Shown here: in pieces, positions 8,087 to 17,207 of the stretch
Layout of the letters: the number at the start of each line of letters is the position of its first letter
How positions within the stretch are numbered: position 1 is the stretch's first letter
Assembly (NCBI RefSeq): GCF_000739655.1
Contig: NZ_BATR01000183.1
Coordinates: 1 to 64,000, forward strand
Length of the DNA: 64,000 nucleotides
Source of the DNA: Verrucomicrobium sp. BvORR106
Lineage (GTDB): Bacteria; Verrucomicrobiota; Verrucomicrobiia; Verrucomicrobiales; Verrucomicrobiaceae
Direction of reading: 5' to 3'
Notes under the pieces: model-generated
The model's database searches: none
Seen by the model: only the letters and a program-made list of their open reading frames with translations
What the model was told of the DNA's origin: nothing
Translations under genes and position numbers: made by a program

Positions 8087-8506
8087 ATGAAAACTGATTT
8101 TGACGAGTTCAAAGCGGCGTTCGATTCCTACCTCGACATCTGTGAAGAGCCTGTGGAAGGCATCCTGTTCCTCCGGTACGAGGACCTGGAGGCAGCCAGC
8201 CATCTTCACACTGTGCAGGATGAGGGATTCACCCCAGTGGTAGCCCTTCAGGATCACATTGACACCCTGACAGACTGCCAGAACTACGCGGTGGAGCATG
8301 GCGTAACGTCCACCTACATCTTCTTCAAATCGCACTCCTACCAGCAGTGGCTGGACGCTCGGGAGTGGGTGGACAGCCCGGCCCATCGCGCCCAATGGGC
8401 TCAGGATCAGGTGGATGTGGAAATCGTCCCCCACGCCTCCCGCGGTATCATCTGGTTCTACAGCACTGGGGTGCCCATCCGCCAGCTCGTGGACGTGCTA
8501 GAGTAG
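8087..8506 (+). CDS. Hypothetical cytoplasmic protein
   Basis: 139-aa acidic protein without signal peptide or membrane segment. It has alternating helices and strands (KTDFDEFKAAFDSYLDICEE, EGILFLRYEDLEAASHL, TSTYIFFKSHSYQQWLDARE) and ends VPIRQLVDVLE. I do not recognise a family. Codon use and GC match the neighbours, and the frame is uninterrupted from a well-placed ATG. It lies alone between the stem-loop at 8006-8051 and a convergent small gene, so context gives no function. Confidence 0.6.
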   Translation: MKTDFDEFKAAFDSYLDICEEPVEGILFLRYEDLEAASHLHTVQDEGFTPVVALQDHIDTLTDCQNYAVEHGVTSTYIFFKSHSYQQWLDAREWVDSPAHRAQWAQDQVDVEIVPHASRGIIWFYSTGVPIRQLVDVLE

Positions 8507-8526
8507 GGATCCGCTGCTCACCCGGA

Positions 8527-8787
8527 TCAGTGGGAGGCCTCGCCCTGATCCGTGGGATTGGGCTGGCCTGTCGCCTTCATCTCCTCGTACGCCTTTTCCC
8601 GGTCCTGGCCTGTCACGGTCTCGCGGCCGTCGCGTTTGGCGATTTCCACCGCGCGCAGTTCCAGCTTGTCCGCACTGGCGGGCTGGGGCGGATCTTCTTG
8701 GGTCACAGGAGGTTTCGTATTCATGGGATGCGGGCTTTCCTCAGGCATCGGCTCGCGCCACCAGCCCGGTCGCATTAAGGGGATCAT
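8527..8787 (-). CDS. Small hypothetical hydrophilic protein
   Basis: Up to 86 aa; ATGs at 8787, 8748 and 8724 are in frame and I cannot decide between them (a purine-rich AAGG lies directly before 8787). The N-terminal half is Pro-rich and likely disordered. The C-terminal half contains a helical ELRAVEIAKRDGRETVTGQD REKAYEEM segment, a pattern seen in short conserved bacterial proteins of unknown function. It is convergent with the gene ending at 8506, 20 nt away. Confidence 0.5.
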   Translation of the reverse strand: MIPLMRPGWWREPMPEESPHPMNTKPPVTQEDPPQPASADKLELRAVEIAKRDGRETVTGQDREKAYEEMKATGQPNPTDQGEASH

Positions 8788-8906
8788 CCTTAGTTGTCCA
8801 ATCTGTCACCTGTAGACCGGTCCACTGCTGGAGGCGCGGGGTTGGTTTCTGAATAGCACTCTCATTTGCCTACGATCACCCACCGGACACTTTGCGATAA
8901 ACGATC

Positions 8907-10007
8907 ATGCAGGTTTTGTCTTCAGGCGTGGCGATTAGCGGTTTGGTACTGGTGGTGGATGATCAGGTCCGGAACCGCCAGATGGTGACCAATCTGCTCA
9001 CGCATCGTGGATTTGAGGTCATTACCGCCACTGGAGGTCGGGAGGCCCTGAACTGCCTAGCGGCCAAGATCCCTGACCTCATCCTCTTGGATGTGATCAT
9101 GCCAGAGATGGACGGCTTTGAAGTGTGCCGCCAAATCAAGAGCAACCGGGCCACGAGTCATGTCCCCGTGGTGTTTCTTTCCGGCAGCGCGGATCAGTCC
9201 TCCATCGTGCGGGGGTTTGAAACAGGTGGAGTGGACTACATCGCCAAGCCCTTCAACAAAGCCGAGCTGCTTGCCCGCGTCCTCACCCACGTGCAGCTGG
9301 TACAAACACAACGCCGTCATGAGGCGCAATTGCTGGAGCACAACCGCACACTGGGCATGATTGCAGAGGAGTGGCATCAGCCTCTTCAGCACATTGCCCT
9401 GCTGACAAAAAAGATCGCTGAACTCCACCGCCCGGGGGAGACCTCGCTGGCCATGGAGGCCAATGCGCAAGTTGAATCCATGCTCACCTCTGTGGAGCGC
9501 TTTCTGCACAAGCAATCGCAGGAACAGGCAGGTCTTCGCGACTTTCCTGCCATCACGGAACAAATCACCTCGAACCTGGAGACACTGGCCGGCCGCTGGT
9601 ACCTTACGGCCAAGCGCAAGTGTGTAGACATGCGCATCACCAGCCCTTCACAAGAGCCACTGGTGGCGGCCTCACCCTTCGCTGTGAGGCAGATCGTGGA
9701 TGCTGTCCTTTCCAATGCCATCCATCACACCCCGAGAGATGGCATGATCCTGGTGACCATCAGTCGCAGCAATGGTGATGTTCTTTTCCAGGTGGAGGAC
9801 CAAGGTTCAGGCTTCCCCGAAGATTATTTAAACGAACCCTTTCATCCCTACGTGCGACATGCCCAGACCAGTACCCCGGCTCTGGGACTAGGGCTGGCTG
9901 CGGCCAAGCGCACAGCCGACCGCATCGGTGCCACCCTCTCCATCAGCAATCCGGCCCAAGGTGGAGCGCGGGCCACCGTGTCCTTCAAGGATCACGCCAG
10001 CCACTAG
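8907..10007 (+). CDS. Response-regulator receiver fused to histidine-kinase ATPase domain
   Basis: 366-aa cytoplasmic signalling protein with the domains in hybrid order: an N-terminal receiver domain (residues about 12-130: acidic pair Asp18/Asp19, phospho-acceptor Asp62 in ILLDVIMPEMDG, Lys114 in YIAKPF), then a helical DHp-like linker and a HATPase_c domain from about 235 (N-box SNAIHHTPRDG, G1 VEDQGSGFPED, G2 LGLGLAAAKR). The H-box reads MIAEEWHQPLQH, with His157 in place of the usual SHELRTPL context, so autophosphorylation is possible but the box is divergent. No membrane segment exists, so the input must come through phosphorylation of Asp62 or a partner. No cognate regulator gene adjoins it. 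Confidence 0.88.
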   Translation: MQVLSSGVAISGLVLVVDDQVRNRQMVTNLLTHRGFEVITATGGREALNCLAAKIPDLILLDVIMPEMDGFEVCRQIKSNRATSHVPVVFLSGSADQSSIVRGFETGGVDYIAKPFNKAELLARVLTHVQLVQTQRRHEAQLLEHNRTLGMIAEEWHQPLQHIALLTKKIAELHRPGETSLAMEANAQVESMLTSVERFLHKQSQEQAGLRDFPAITEQITSNLETLAGRWYLTAKRKCVDMRITSPSQEPLVAASPFAVRQIVDAVLSNAIHHTPRDGMILVTISRSNGDVLFQVEDQGSGFPEDYLNEPFHPYVRHAQTSTPALGLGLAAAKRTADRIGATLSISNPAQGGARATVSFKDHASH

Positions 10008-10012
10008 GGCGA

Positions 10013-10249
10013 TCACACCCGGTCCTTCAGGCCCTGCTCACCTGCGTGTTTCGCGCAGTGGGCACAGCAGTAGATTCCTCCGTCCGATTCAAGGCCGTGC
10101 CCCACAATTCGACAGCCACAGTGGCTGCACTGGGGCGCGAGCGCATGAATAGCACATTCAAAGCTGTCAAAAGTGTGGCTTTCACCAGCAATGACGACTT
10201 CAAAGGCTTTGTCATAGACATTCCCACAGGTTTCACAGGCAGCAGACAT
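10013..10249 (-). CDS. Cysteine-rich zinc-binding small protein (metallothionein-like)
   Basis: 78 aa with nine cysteines: CETC (5, 8), FEC (32), CSHCGC (41, 44, 46) and CCAHC (61, 62, 65), plus six histidines. The layout suits two or more bound zinc ions; a similar CxHCGC...CCxxC arrangement occurs in proteins annotated as prokaryotic metallothioneins, but this one is longer and has a folded-looking middle (FEVVIAGESHTFDSFE). A role in metal buffering or as a structural zinc finger is inference. It converges with the receiver-kinase gene, 5 nt apart, which suggests a shared 3' region. Confidence 0.75.
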   Translation of the reverse strand: MSAACETCGNVYDKAFEVVIAGESHTFDSFECAIHALAPQCSHCGCRIVGHGLESDGGIYCCAHCAKHAGEQGLKDRV

Positions 10250-10449
10250 TGGTCCTCCTTTTTTAAAAGGGTTCTGGCAACAGGGGCAGTCCGGCCGTTT
10301 CCATTGAACGGGGGGTGTTCATGTCACGGAGTGGCAAAGCGCGAAGGTGGCCTCCCGCCCGAACCCTTTGGTCAGGCCGCCTGCCTCAAGCTTCCTTAGT
10401 CCCGTGGACAGGTCGGCTGCCGCTGTTGCCAAACCCCACCTTCTGGAAA

Positions 10450-12168
10450 ATGTCCGCCCCCACCTTCAACAAGAATCTCGCGGGACTCCTCGTGCCCGTC
10501 TTCGCCTTGCGTCACGCCAATGACTTCGGCATCGGTGACACGCTCGCCATGAAAGAAGCCGTGACCTTCTGCAAGGAGAACCGCTTCGCCGTGCTGCAGA
10601 CCCTGCCCATTCATGAGACGATCGGCGACCACAGTCCGTACAATCCCATCTCATCGCGGGCCCTCTCGCCAGCCTTGCTGGACCTGTCTCCTGCGAGTGT
10701 ACCGGGATTGACGGAAGGCGTGCTCACCCACTTCGCCCCCGGAGCCTGGCTCTCCCAGCTCCGCGAGGGCACGGTGAAACACCACACTGTGCAGCTCCTG
10801 AAGCTGCACATCCTCCTCGCAGCGTTTCATCGCTTCAAATCGGCTCAGGCAGAGACTCCCGATCTCTGGCATGAGTTCGAGGAATTTCAAAAGGATGCAG
10901 CCGACTGGCTGCCTGCCTATACTCTGTACCGCCTCCTCATCCGCGAGTATGAGGGCAATCCGAACTGGACCCAATGGCGGCCTGAGCACCACGGGGTGGA
11001 GGCCGCGGAGGGCTGGTTCGAGTCTCATCCTGAGCGCCGCTATCTCACCGAGCTGCGCCAGGGCTTTGCCTACGTGCAGTGGGTGGCCTGGCGTCAGTGG
11101 CAGGAGGTGCGTCGCCATGCGGATGAGTGCGGCGTGATGCTCATGGGGGAGATGTCCTTTGGCGTCTCGAAATCCAGCGTGGATGTCTGGGCCAGTCCTG
11201 AACTGTTTGACGCAGACTGGAACATGGGCACCCGGCCCATCGTGTATTTTGACACCAACAAAGACTCCGAACGCTGGGGGCAGAACTGGGGCCTTCCGCC
11301 CTACCGGTGGGAGAACCACCGCTCCAGTGGCTTTGCCTGGCTGCGCGGCCGCATTGCCTCAGAGAGGCAGTTCTTCCACATCTGCCGGCTCGATCACCTG
11401 AGAGGTTATTTCCGCGCCTACATGTTCCCCTGGGGAGGCGGGGCCCGGCACACGGAGTTCGCCACGTTGACTGATGAGGAGGTGCTGCGCCGTACCGGAG
11501 GGCGCATGCCCCGGTTCGTCCCCGGCCCGGATGAAGATCCCGTGAGCGCCAGCATGAACGAGCTGCAAGGTCACGAGATCATCTCCGTGATGAAGGAGGC
11601 AGCGGGGGACATGTATCTCATCGCCGAGATCATGGGCAACATGCCGGACTACATGCGGCGCACGCTGGATGACCTGGGCGTGGCCAATCTCGTCTTCCCC
11701 CAACTGGAGCGCACCGACGAACGCACCCTCCTGCCTCCCACCACCTACCGGCGCCCCAGCCTGGGGGCCTACGCCAATCACGATCACGCCCCGCTCGCCT
11801 CGCTGTACTTGCACCTGCTGGCCGGCGCCAAGGCAGACCTCCAAGGCGATGCCGCCAAGGACCTTGCCAACCTCCTGGGCTTCGCCGGATGGTCCGCCCC
11901 TGCGCCGGACATGCTGAATGATGAGCTCCTCCTCGCACTGCAGGAAGCCCTCTTCAAAACCCCCTGCGACCTCACCGTGCTCATGAGCAGCGACTTGCTC
12001 GGCACGCCTCAACGATTCAACCTGCCCGGCAGCTACGGCACCGAGACCTGGAACGAACGGCTGGACCACCCACTCTCCACTTGCGTCAATCACCCCGTCT
12101 TTGGCCCCCGCATCGCCAGAGTCCGCGAGTTGATTCAACGAACCCACCGCGTGCCGGATCCAGGTTGA
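10450..12168 (+). CDS. malQ: 4-alpha-glucanotransferase (GH77)
   Basis: 572 aa. Transfers alpha-1,4-glucan segments between maltooligosaccharides in glycogen/maltodextrin metabolism (cytoplasmic). GH77 hallmarks are GLLVPVFALRHANDFGIGD near the start, DVWASPELFD, the nucleophile in CRLDHLRGYFRAY, the acid/base in LIAEIMGNMPDYMRR (normally AEDLG, here AEIMG) and the stabilising aspartate in YANHDHAPL. The ATG at 10450 is chosen because conserved sequence begins there; an open frame runs 135 nt further up without family similarity. Together with glgX (13352) it would trim and recycle glycogen branches. The stretch 10250-10449 between this gene and the Cys-rich gene holds no gene I can support. 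Confidence 0.93.
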   Translation: MSAPTFNKNLAGLLVPVFALRHANDFGIGDTLAMKEAVTFCKENRFAVLQTLPIHETIGDHSPYNPISSRALSPALLDLSPASVPGLTEGVLTHFAPGAWLSQLREGTVKHHTVQLLKLHILLAAFHRFKSAQAETPDLWHEFEEFQKDAADWLPAYTLYRLLIREYEGNPNWTQWRPEHHGVEAAEGWFESHPERRYLTELRQGFAYVQWVAWRQWQEVRRHADECGVMLMGEMSFGVSKSSVDVWASPELFDADWNMGTRPIVYFDTNKDSERWGQNWGLPPYRWENHRSSGFAWLRGRIASERQFFHICRLDHLRGYFRAYMFPWGGGARHTEFATLTDEEVLRRTGGRMPRFVPGPDEDPVSASMNELQGHEIISVMKEAAGDMYLIAEIMGNMPDYMRRTLDDLGVANLVFPQLERTDERTLLPPTTYRRPSLGAYANHDHAPLASLYLHLLAGAKADLQGDAAKDLANLLGFAGWSAPAPDMLNDELLLALQEALFKTPCDLTVLMSSDLLGTPQRFNLPGSYGTETWNERLDHPLSTCVNHPVFGPRIARVRELIQRTHRVPDPG

Positions 12169-12180
12169 AACCCGAGCCCT

Positions 12181-12214
12181 GTTAACTCTTAACCCCTAAC
12201 CCATAACTCCCCCC
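12181..12214. repeat. Second copy of the word-like repeat
   Basis: Carries TTAACTCTTAAC, CTAACCCATAACTC and a C run in the same order as 1488-1531. It lies in the 47-nt gap between convergent malQ and the L,D-transpeptidase gene. Confidence 0.5.
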
Positions 12215-12215
12215 A

Positions 12216-13199
12216 CTACCTCACTTCCACCTTCACTCCGGCTTTGACCAGACCGGCAAGGCGAAGCACATCCCAGTTGGCGAGACGGATGCATCCATGG
12301 CTTTCTGACCTCCCAATCGAGTCGGGGGCCTTGGTGCCGTGGATGCCCAGCCCTTTGCGATCCAGCTCAATCCAGATCACGCCGACGTCGTTATTGGGCC
12401 CGGGTGGGATCATGAGAAACTTGCCGCTGCGCTCCCCCTCCTTGAGCATCTTCTCATCGCGGCGAAACTTGGGAAAGCGCTCCATGCCCTTGATCGTCCA
12501 CGTTCCGGTGGGCGTCCCAGTCTCCGTGGATCCAATCGTCACGGGAAACGCCGCGGCAATCTTATCTCCTTGCACCACCTCCAGCATGTTGTTGCTGCTG
12601 AGAATTCGCACCAGCGTTTTCTCCTCCCCCTGCGGCATGGCGTGGCCGGGCGCGACCGTTTTCACCGTATTGACGTCGAAGGGCTCCACCTTGGGTACCA
12701 GCACCTCATCACCTACTTTGAGAGCATCAGCCTTGCCTCCGTTTAGCTGGCGGAAGAATTTCTCGTCGCAGTGGAACTTCTCGGCCACCGCCTCGGCCAG
12801 GTGGGCATACGGCAGCCACTCCCGCCCCGCCTGATCCTCCGGCTTCTCCGGGACCTCGCCTACCAAGGAGGCATCCTCCTTGGTCACGACATACTCCGTG
12901 AGAGCCTGGGATCCCTCTGGACCCGCCGCCGGGGCGGACGCATCCACCTTGAGCTCCTGCTCAGGCACGGGGCCATGGGCTTTCTCATAGAGCTCCCTGG
13001 CAGTCCGCGTGAACTGGCCATCTTTGCCGTCGATTTTTCCAGGACCATAGCCCGCTCGATCCAGAAAGACCTGCAATCGAAGCATGGACTCCACCTCCGG
13101 CGTGAACTTGATCTCCGGCTCCTCGGCGAGGGAGCCAGTCCATACACCGAAGGCGAGGAACGCAGTCCCCGTGAGTAAGATACAGGGCAGTCGTTTCAT
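12216..13199 (-). CDS. L,D-transpeptidase (YkuD) with LysM-like segment
   Basis: 327-aa exported cell-wall enzyme that forms 3-3 peptidoglycan cross-links or attaches proteins to peptidoglycan. MKRLPCILLTGTAFLAFG is a signal peptide; the ATG at 13199 is chosen for that reason. A helical peptidoglycan-binding-like segment follows (LRLQVFLDRAGYGPGKIDGK), then a LysM-like part (EKFHCDEKFFRQLNGGK, LKVGDEVLVPKV) and the catalytic YkuD domain from about residue 200, with IHGTKAPDSIGRSESHGCIR giving His301 and Cys303. It is flanked by glucan genes on the other strand, is convergent with malQ and divergent from glgX; a functional link to them is not evident. Confidence 0.9.
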   Translation of the reverse strand: MKRLPCILLTGTAFLAFGVWTGSLAEEPEIKFTPEVESMLRLQVFLDRAGYGPGKIDGKDGQFTRTARELYEKAHGPVPEQELKVDASAPAAGPEGSQALTEYVVTKEDASLVGEVPEKPEDQAGREWLPYAHLAEAVAEKFHCDEKFFRQLNGGKADALKVGDEVLVPKVEPFDVNTVKTVAPGHAMPQGEEKTLVRILSSNNMLEVVQGDKIAAAFPVTIGSTETGTPTGTWTIKGMERFPKFRRDEKMLKEGERSGKFLMIPPGPNNDVGVIWIELDRKGLGIHGTKAPDSIGRSESHGCIRLANWDVLRLAGLVKAGVKVEVR

Positions 13200-13351
13200 G
13201 TCCCCGAATCGCGGCACCGAGTGGCACCGGTTGGAGAAGCATCGTCCCCTACCTACACCCGCGAAAATGTTCACCCCGCGTTTTCTGCCAACCGCACGCG
13301 AGGATTGCTCCGATAGCCCTGTACAAGGCCCCCATCGGCCGATCTCTCCCT

Positions 13352-15484
13352 ATGTCCTTTACTCGAGCTCCCCTCCGTCCTGGTCGCCCCTTCCCACTCG
13401 GTGCCACCGCCGCGCTGGACGGCACCAACTTTGCCGTGTACTCCGCCCATGCCACCCGCGTGGAACTCTGCCTCTTCGACGGGCCCAAGCTTCAGCGGGA
13501 GACGCGCATTACCCTGCCAGAATGCACCGATCATGTCTGGCACGGTTTCGTGCCCGGGATCAAAGCCGGCCAAGTTTACGGGTACAGAGTCCACGGCCCC
13601 TATGAACCGGAGCACGGTCATCGGTTCAATCCCCAAAAGGTGCTGCTGGATCCCTACGCCAAAGCCATCGGCCGCCCGCTGGTGCGCTGGGGTCCCTCTC
13701 TCTTTGGCTACCGCCCCGGGGCGGCTCGGGAGGACTTGAGCATCGACCGGAAAAACTCCGCCCACCTGGCCCCTCTGGGCATGGTGATGGACACCCGGTT
13801 TGACTGGGGCGGCGACGAACCACCGCGTGTGCCCTGGCGGGAAACGGTGATCTATGAGGCGCATGTGAAAGGTTTTACCAAGAACCTGAGTGCCCTTCCA
13901 GAACACCTCCGTGGCACCTACGCCGGGCTCGCTTCTGATCAGGCCATCCGGTTTCTGAAAGACCTGGGGATCACCACGGTGGAACTGCTGCCGGTGCATC
14001 ACCACTTGGACGACGCCTTCCTACTGGAGAACGGGCGCACGAACTACTGGGGTTACAACACGCTCTCGTTTTTTGCCTTTGAGCCGGAATACGCTGCATC
14101 CCGTGATCCTCATGAAGCCATGCGCGAATTCAAAGGCATGGTGAAACGCCTGCACCAGGCGGGGCTGGAGGTGATTCTGGACGTGGTGTACAACCATACT
14201 GCAGAAGGCAGCCAGCGCGGCCCCACCCTCTCCCTGCGCGGGCTGGACAACGCCTCGTACTACCGGCTCTCACCCACCTCCGCCCGCTACTGCGAGGACT
14301 TCACCGGCTGCGGCAACACCGTCAATACCATGAACCCAGCCGGGCTCCGGCTCGTGATGGACAGCCTGCGCTACTGGGTGACGGAGATGCATGTGGACGG
14401 CTTCCGCTTTGACCTCGCCAGTGCCCTGGCCCGGGAGGCGCACGGCTGGGACAAGTACGGCTCTTTCTTCGATGCCGTCGGGCAGGATCCCGTGCTCAGC
14501 CAGGTCAAGCTCATCGCCGAACCCTGGGACATCGGCATGGGCGGCTACCAGGTGGGCAACTACCCCACAGGCTGGTCCGAATGGAACGGCCGCTACCGCG
14601 ACCAGATCCGCCGTTTCTGGAAGGGGGTGGATGTCGCCAATGACGCCGCCTTCCGCTTCAGCGGCAGCGCAGACCTGTACAACCACAGCGGCAGGAATCC
14701 CCAGGCCAGCATCAATTTCATCACCGCCCACGATGGCTTCTGCCTGCGGGATCTGGTGAGCTACAATGACAAGCACAATGATCGCAATGGCGAGGAGAAC
14801 CGGGACGGTGCCAACGACAACGAGAGCTGGAACTGCGGCCATGAGGGGGACCCAGCGCCCCCGGAAGTGGACGCACTCAGGAAACAACAAGCAAAGAACT
14901 TCATCGCCACCCTCTTCCTCTCGCAGGGAGCTCCCATGCTGGTGGCCGGGGATGAACGCTGGCACACCCAGCAGGGCAACAACAACACCTACTGCCAGGA
15001 CAATGAGCTGACCTGGCTGTCCTGGGACTGGCAGTCCGATGCCGTGGAGATGCGGGACTTCACCCGCAGTGTCATCGCCTTGCGCCGTGAAGAAGCGGTC
15101 CTCTCCCGCAAGTATTTCCTCACCGGCAAGTCCCACGGCCCTGACCTGCCGAAGGACGTCATCTGGTGGAACCCGGAAGGCAGGGAGATGGAAGGCCGGG
15201 ACTGGGAGGCGGGATTCACGAGGTGCTTCGGCATGCTCCTGCCCGGATCCGCTCTGCAACTGAAAAGCGAAGACGGCACCCCGCAAAAGAGCAACACCGT
15301 GCTCGTGCTGATCAACGGGCACTATGAAGATCTCGCGATGGTGTTGCCCGCCACCGACGGCCCCGGTGACTGGACCTTCCGCCTCACTACCTGTGACCGG
15401 GTACCCAAGGAGAACCTCATGAGCGGAGCAGAAATTAATTTGCCCGCACGGAGCCTGACGGTGTTCACTTCAGCGCCTGAATAA
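13352..15484 (+). CDS. glgX: Glycogen debranching enzyme (GH13, isoamylase type)
   Basis: 710 aa, normal for GlgX. Hydrolyses alpha-1,6 branches of phosphorylase-trimmed glycogen in the cytoplasm. An N-terminal CBM48 domain ([20 protein letters not shown]) precedes the catalytic barrel: [11 protein letters not shown], the nucleophile in [15 protein letters not shown], the acid/base in LIAEPWDIG and the transition-state residue in FITAHDGF. GlgX-specific features include [20 protein letters not shown] and the [20 protein letters not shown] loop. A good distance (93 nt) separates it from opgG in the same direction. Acts with malQ nearby in glycogen turnover. Confidence 0.95.
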   Translation: MSFTRAPLRPGRPFPLGATAALDGTNFAVYSAHATRVELCLFDGPKLQRETRITLPECTDHVWHGFVPGIKAGQVYGYRVHGPYEPEHGHRFNPQKVLLDPYAKAIGRPLVRWGPSLFGYRPGAAREDLSIDRKNSAHLAPLGMVMDTRFDWGGDEPPRVPWRETVIYEAHVKGFTKNLSALPEHLRGTYAGLASDQAIRFLKDLGITTVELLPVHHHLDDAFLLENGRTNYWGYNTLSFFAFEPEYAASRDPHEAMREFKGMVKRLHQAGLEVILDVVYNHTAEGSQRGPTLSLRGLDNASYYRLSPTSARYCEDFTGCGNTVNTMNPAGLRLVMDSLRYWVTEMHVDGFRFDLASALAREAHGWDKYGSFFDAVGQDPVLSQVKLIAEPWDIGMGGYQVGNYPTGWSEWNGRYRDQIRRFWKGVDVANDAAFRFSGSADLYNHSGRNPQASINFITAHDGFCLRDLVSYNDKHNDRNGEENRDGANDNESWNCGHEGDPAPPEVDALRKQQAKNFIATLFLSQGAPMLVAGDERWHTQQGNNNTYCQDNELTWLSWDWQSDAVEMRDFTRSVIALRREEAVLSRKYFLTGKSHGPDLPKDVIWWNPEGREMEGRDWEAGFTRCFGMLLPGSALQLKSEDGTPQKSNTVLVLINGHYEDLAMVLPATDGPGDWTFRLTTCDRVPKENLMSGAEINLPARSLTVFTSAPE

Positions 15485-15577
15485 TAAGCGCGAGGGGTCT
15501 GCGGCATCGCTACGTGAATTCGTAAGCCGAGGCAGGTGAGGCCCTGGCAGGCTGCACTATGCTTTGCGCTACGGATC

Positions 15578-17125
15578 ATGATGCCCAGACCTGCTCGCCC
15601 GCTTCTTCTCCTGCTGCTGCTCACCAGTGCCCGGCTTACCGCTGACGATCTGGAGCCGACGAATCGTTTCTATGCCGAAGAAGCTGCACGTCTGGCGGCG
15701 CTGCCCTATGCCCCTGGATTCCAGCCTCCCACCGCCTTTGCCAGGAACCTGAACTACGATGCTCTCAGAAACATCCGGATCCAGCGTCAGCATTGTCTCT
15801 TCAATGAGTCGGCGGGCAACCTCCGCGTTGAGCCCCGACTCGCTGGCAGCTTCAACAGCAAGGGCATCCAGCTCAACCTCCTTCAAGACGGATTGTCCCA
15901 TCCCGTCCCTTTCAAGGCCAGTTTCTTCAAGTTTCCTCAAGACATCACCACTCCGGGAGAAAACGACCTGCCAGGCTACGGAGGGTTTCGTGTTCTTGGT
16001 CCCACTAACACCGGCGGACCGGTCTATGAACAATTCACCTTTGGAGGAGCCAGCTACTTCCGGGGCCACCCGGACACGCTCAACTACGGATTGAGCGCCC
16101 GCGGCCTCATCTTGAGAAAGTCCGGCAAAGAGGAGTTCCCTTTGTTTGAGCGCTTCGCGTTCGAAGAACCCGCCCCCCAGAGCTCGCAACTCGTGTGGCA
16201 TGCATTGCTCAACAGCCCCTCCACCACCGGTGCCTTCCGGTTTCATTCCACTCCCGGCAGCCCCGCCATCATGGAAGTGCATGCGGACATCTTTCTCCGC
16301 GCCGGCCTCCGTTGGGATGATGTGGGCATCGGCCTCGCGGGTTTCTCCTCCATGTTCTGGTTCAGCCCGGCCAGCGCGCGCCGTACCGCAGATTTTCGCG
16401 AGCGCGTGCACGACTCTGACGGTCTGGCCGTGGCCACCACTTCCGGGGAGCACTTCTGGCGGGTCCTGACCAACCCCGCCAAGCTGCGCCACTCCAGTTT
16501 TCCTATCCAGGGTTTGAGCGGCTTTGGGCTGATCCAGCGTGAGCGATCCTTCGCCGCGTATGAGGATGAAGTCGCCCGCTATGAGCGACGCACTTCCGCG
16601 TGGGTCATTCCTCTCAAGGGGATGACTTCGGGCCGGATTAAGCTGCTCGAGATTCCCACTGCCAACGAGTACAACGACAACATCGTGGCCTTCTTCGAGC
16701 CCGAGACCCCGCCTGCTCCCGGCGAGCCCTTGCGCATCGCCTACCGGCTCATGTGGTGCGATGACGTTCCGGCCGACACCGGCAGCCCGCCCGCCCGCAT
16801 CGTCCAGACCCGCGTGGGACAGCTTCCCGACAAATCAGGCATCACGTTGCTCACCGTCGATTTTGCTTCGGCATCAATCGATCCTCTTCCCATCCCTGAA
16901 ATCCAAATGCCCAGCGGGCTGAAAAAACAGTTCGCCTATCTCAAGCCCCTTCCGGACGGCAAAACCACGCGTCTCCACCTCGGCGTCCTTCCTGAAGACA
17001 GCGGTACCGACGCCAACCAGAACGGCAACACCGGCGAGATCCGCGTCAGACTGGTTCGCGAGGGAAAACCGGTCAGTGAGACATGGATCTATCCATGGAG
17101 CGGAGTCCCCCGCCCCGCACCATAG
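15578..17125 (+). CDS. opgG: Periplasmic glucan biosynthesis protein, MdoG/OpgG family
   Basis: 515 aa. OpgG-family proteins act in the periplasm on the backbone of osmoregulated periplasmic glucans, in proteobacteria with the membrane glucosyltransferase OpgH. A signal peptide (MMPRPARPLLLLLLLTSARL) supports the start at 15578; the family's conserved N-terminus is DYDALR-like (NLNYDALRNIRIQ), followed by VPFKASFFKFPQD, YGGFRVLGPTN, EFPLFERFAFEEP and the C-terminal Ig-like domain with YRLMWCDDVPADTG. No opgH is visible in the window, so either OpgH lies elsewhere or the protein handles another glucan. It follows glgX and precedes the sensor kinase in one direction. Confidence 0.92.
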   Translation: MMPRPARPLLLLLLLTSARLTADDLEPTNRFYAEEAARLAALPYAPGFQPPTAFARNLNYDALRNIRIQRQHCLFNESAGNLRVEPRLAGSFNSKGIQLNLLQDGLSHPVPFKASFFKFPQDITTPGENDLPGYGGFRVLGPTNTGGPVYEQFTFGGASYFRGHPDTLNYGLSARGLILRKSGKEEFPLFERFAFEEPAPQSSQLVWHALLNSPSTTGAFRFHSTPGSPAIMEVHADIFLRAGLRWDDVGIGLAGFSSMFWFSPASARRTADFRERVHDSDGLAVATTSGEHFWRVLTNPAKLRHSSFPIQGLSGFGLIQRERSFAAYEDEVARYERRTSAWVIPLKGMTSGRIKLLEIPTANEYNDNIVAFFEPETPPAPGEPLRIAYRLMWCDDVPADTGSPPARIVQTRVGQLPDKSGITLLTVDFASASIDPLPIPEIQMPSGLKKQFAYLKPLPDGKTTRLHLGVLPEDSGTDANQNGNTGEIRVRLVREGKPVSETWIYPWSGVPRPAP

Positions 17126-17207
17126 ACTGCCCGGACAACTGGTCAGAAAGAACAGTGTCACCTCACCTGGTTCAGGCTAGAATGATGCGGAGTTGCTCCA
17201 TCGCTCC

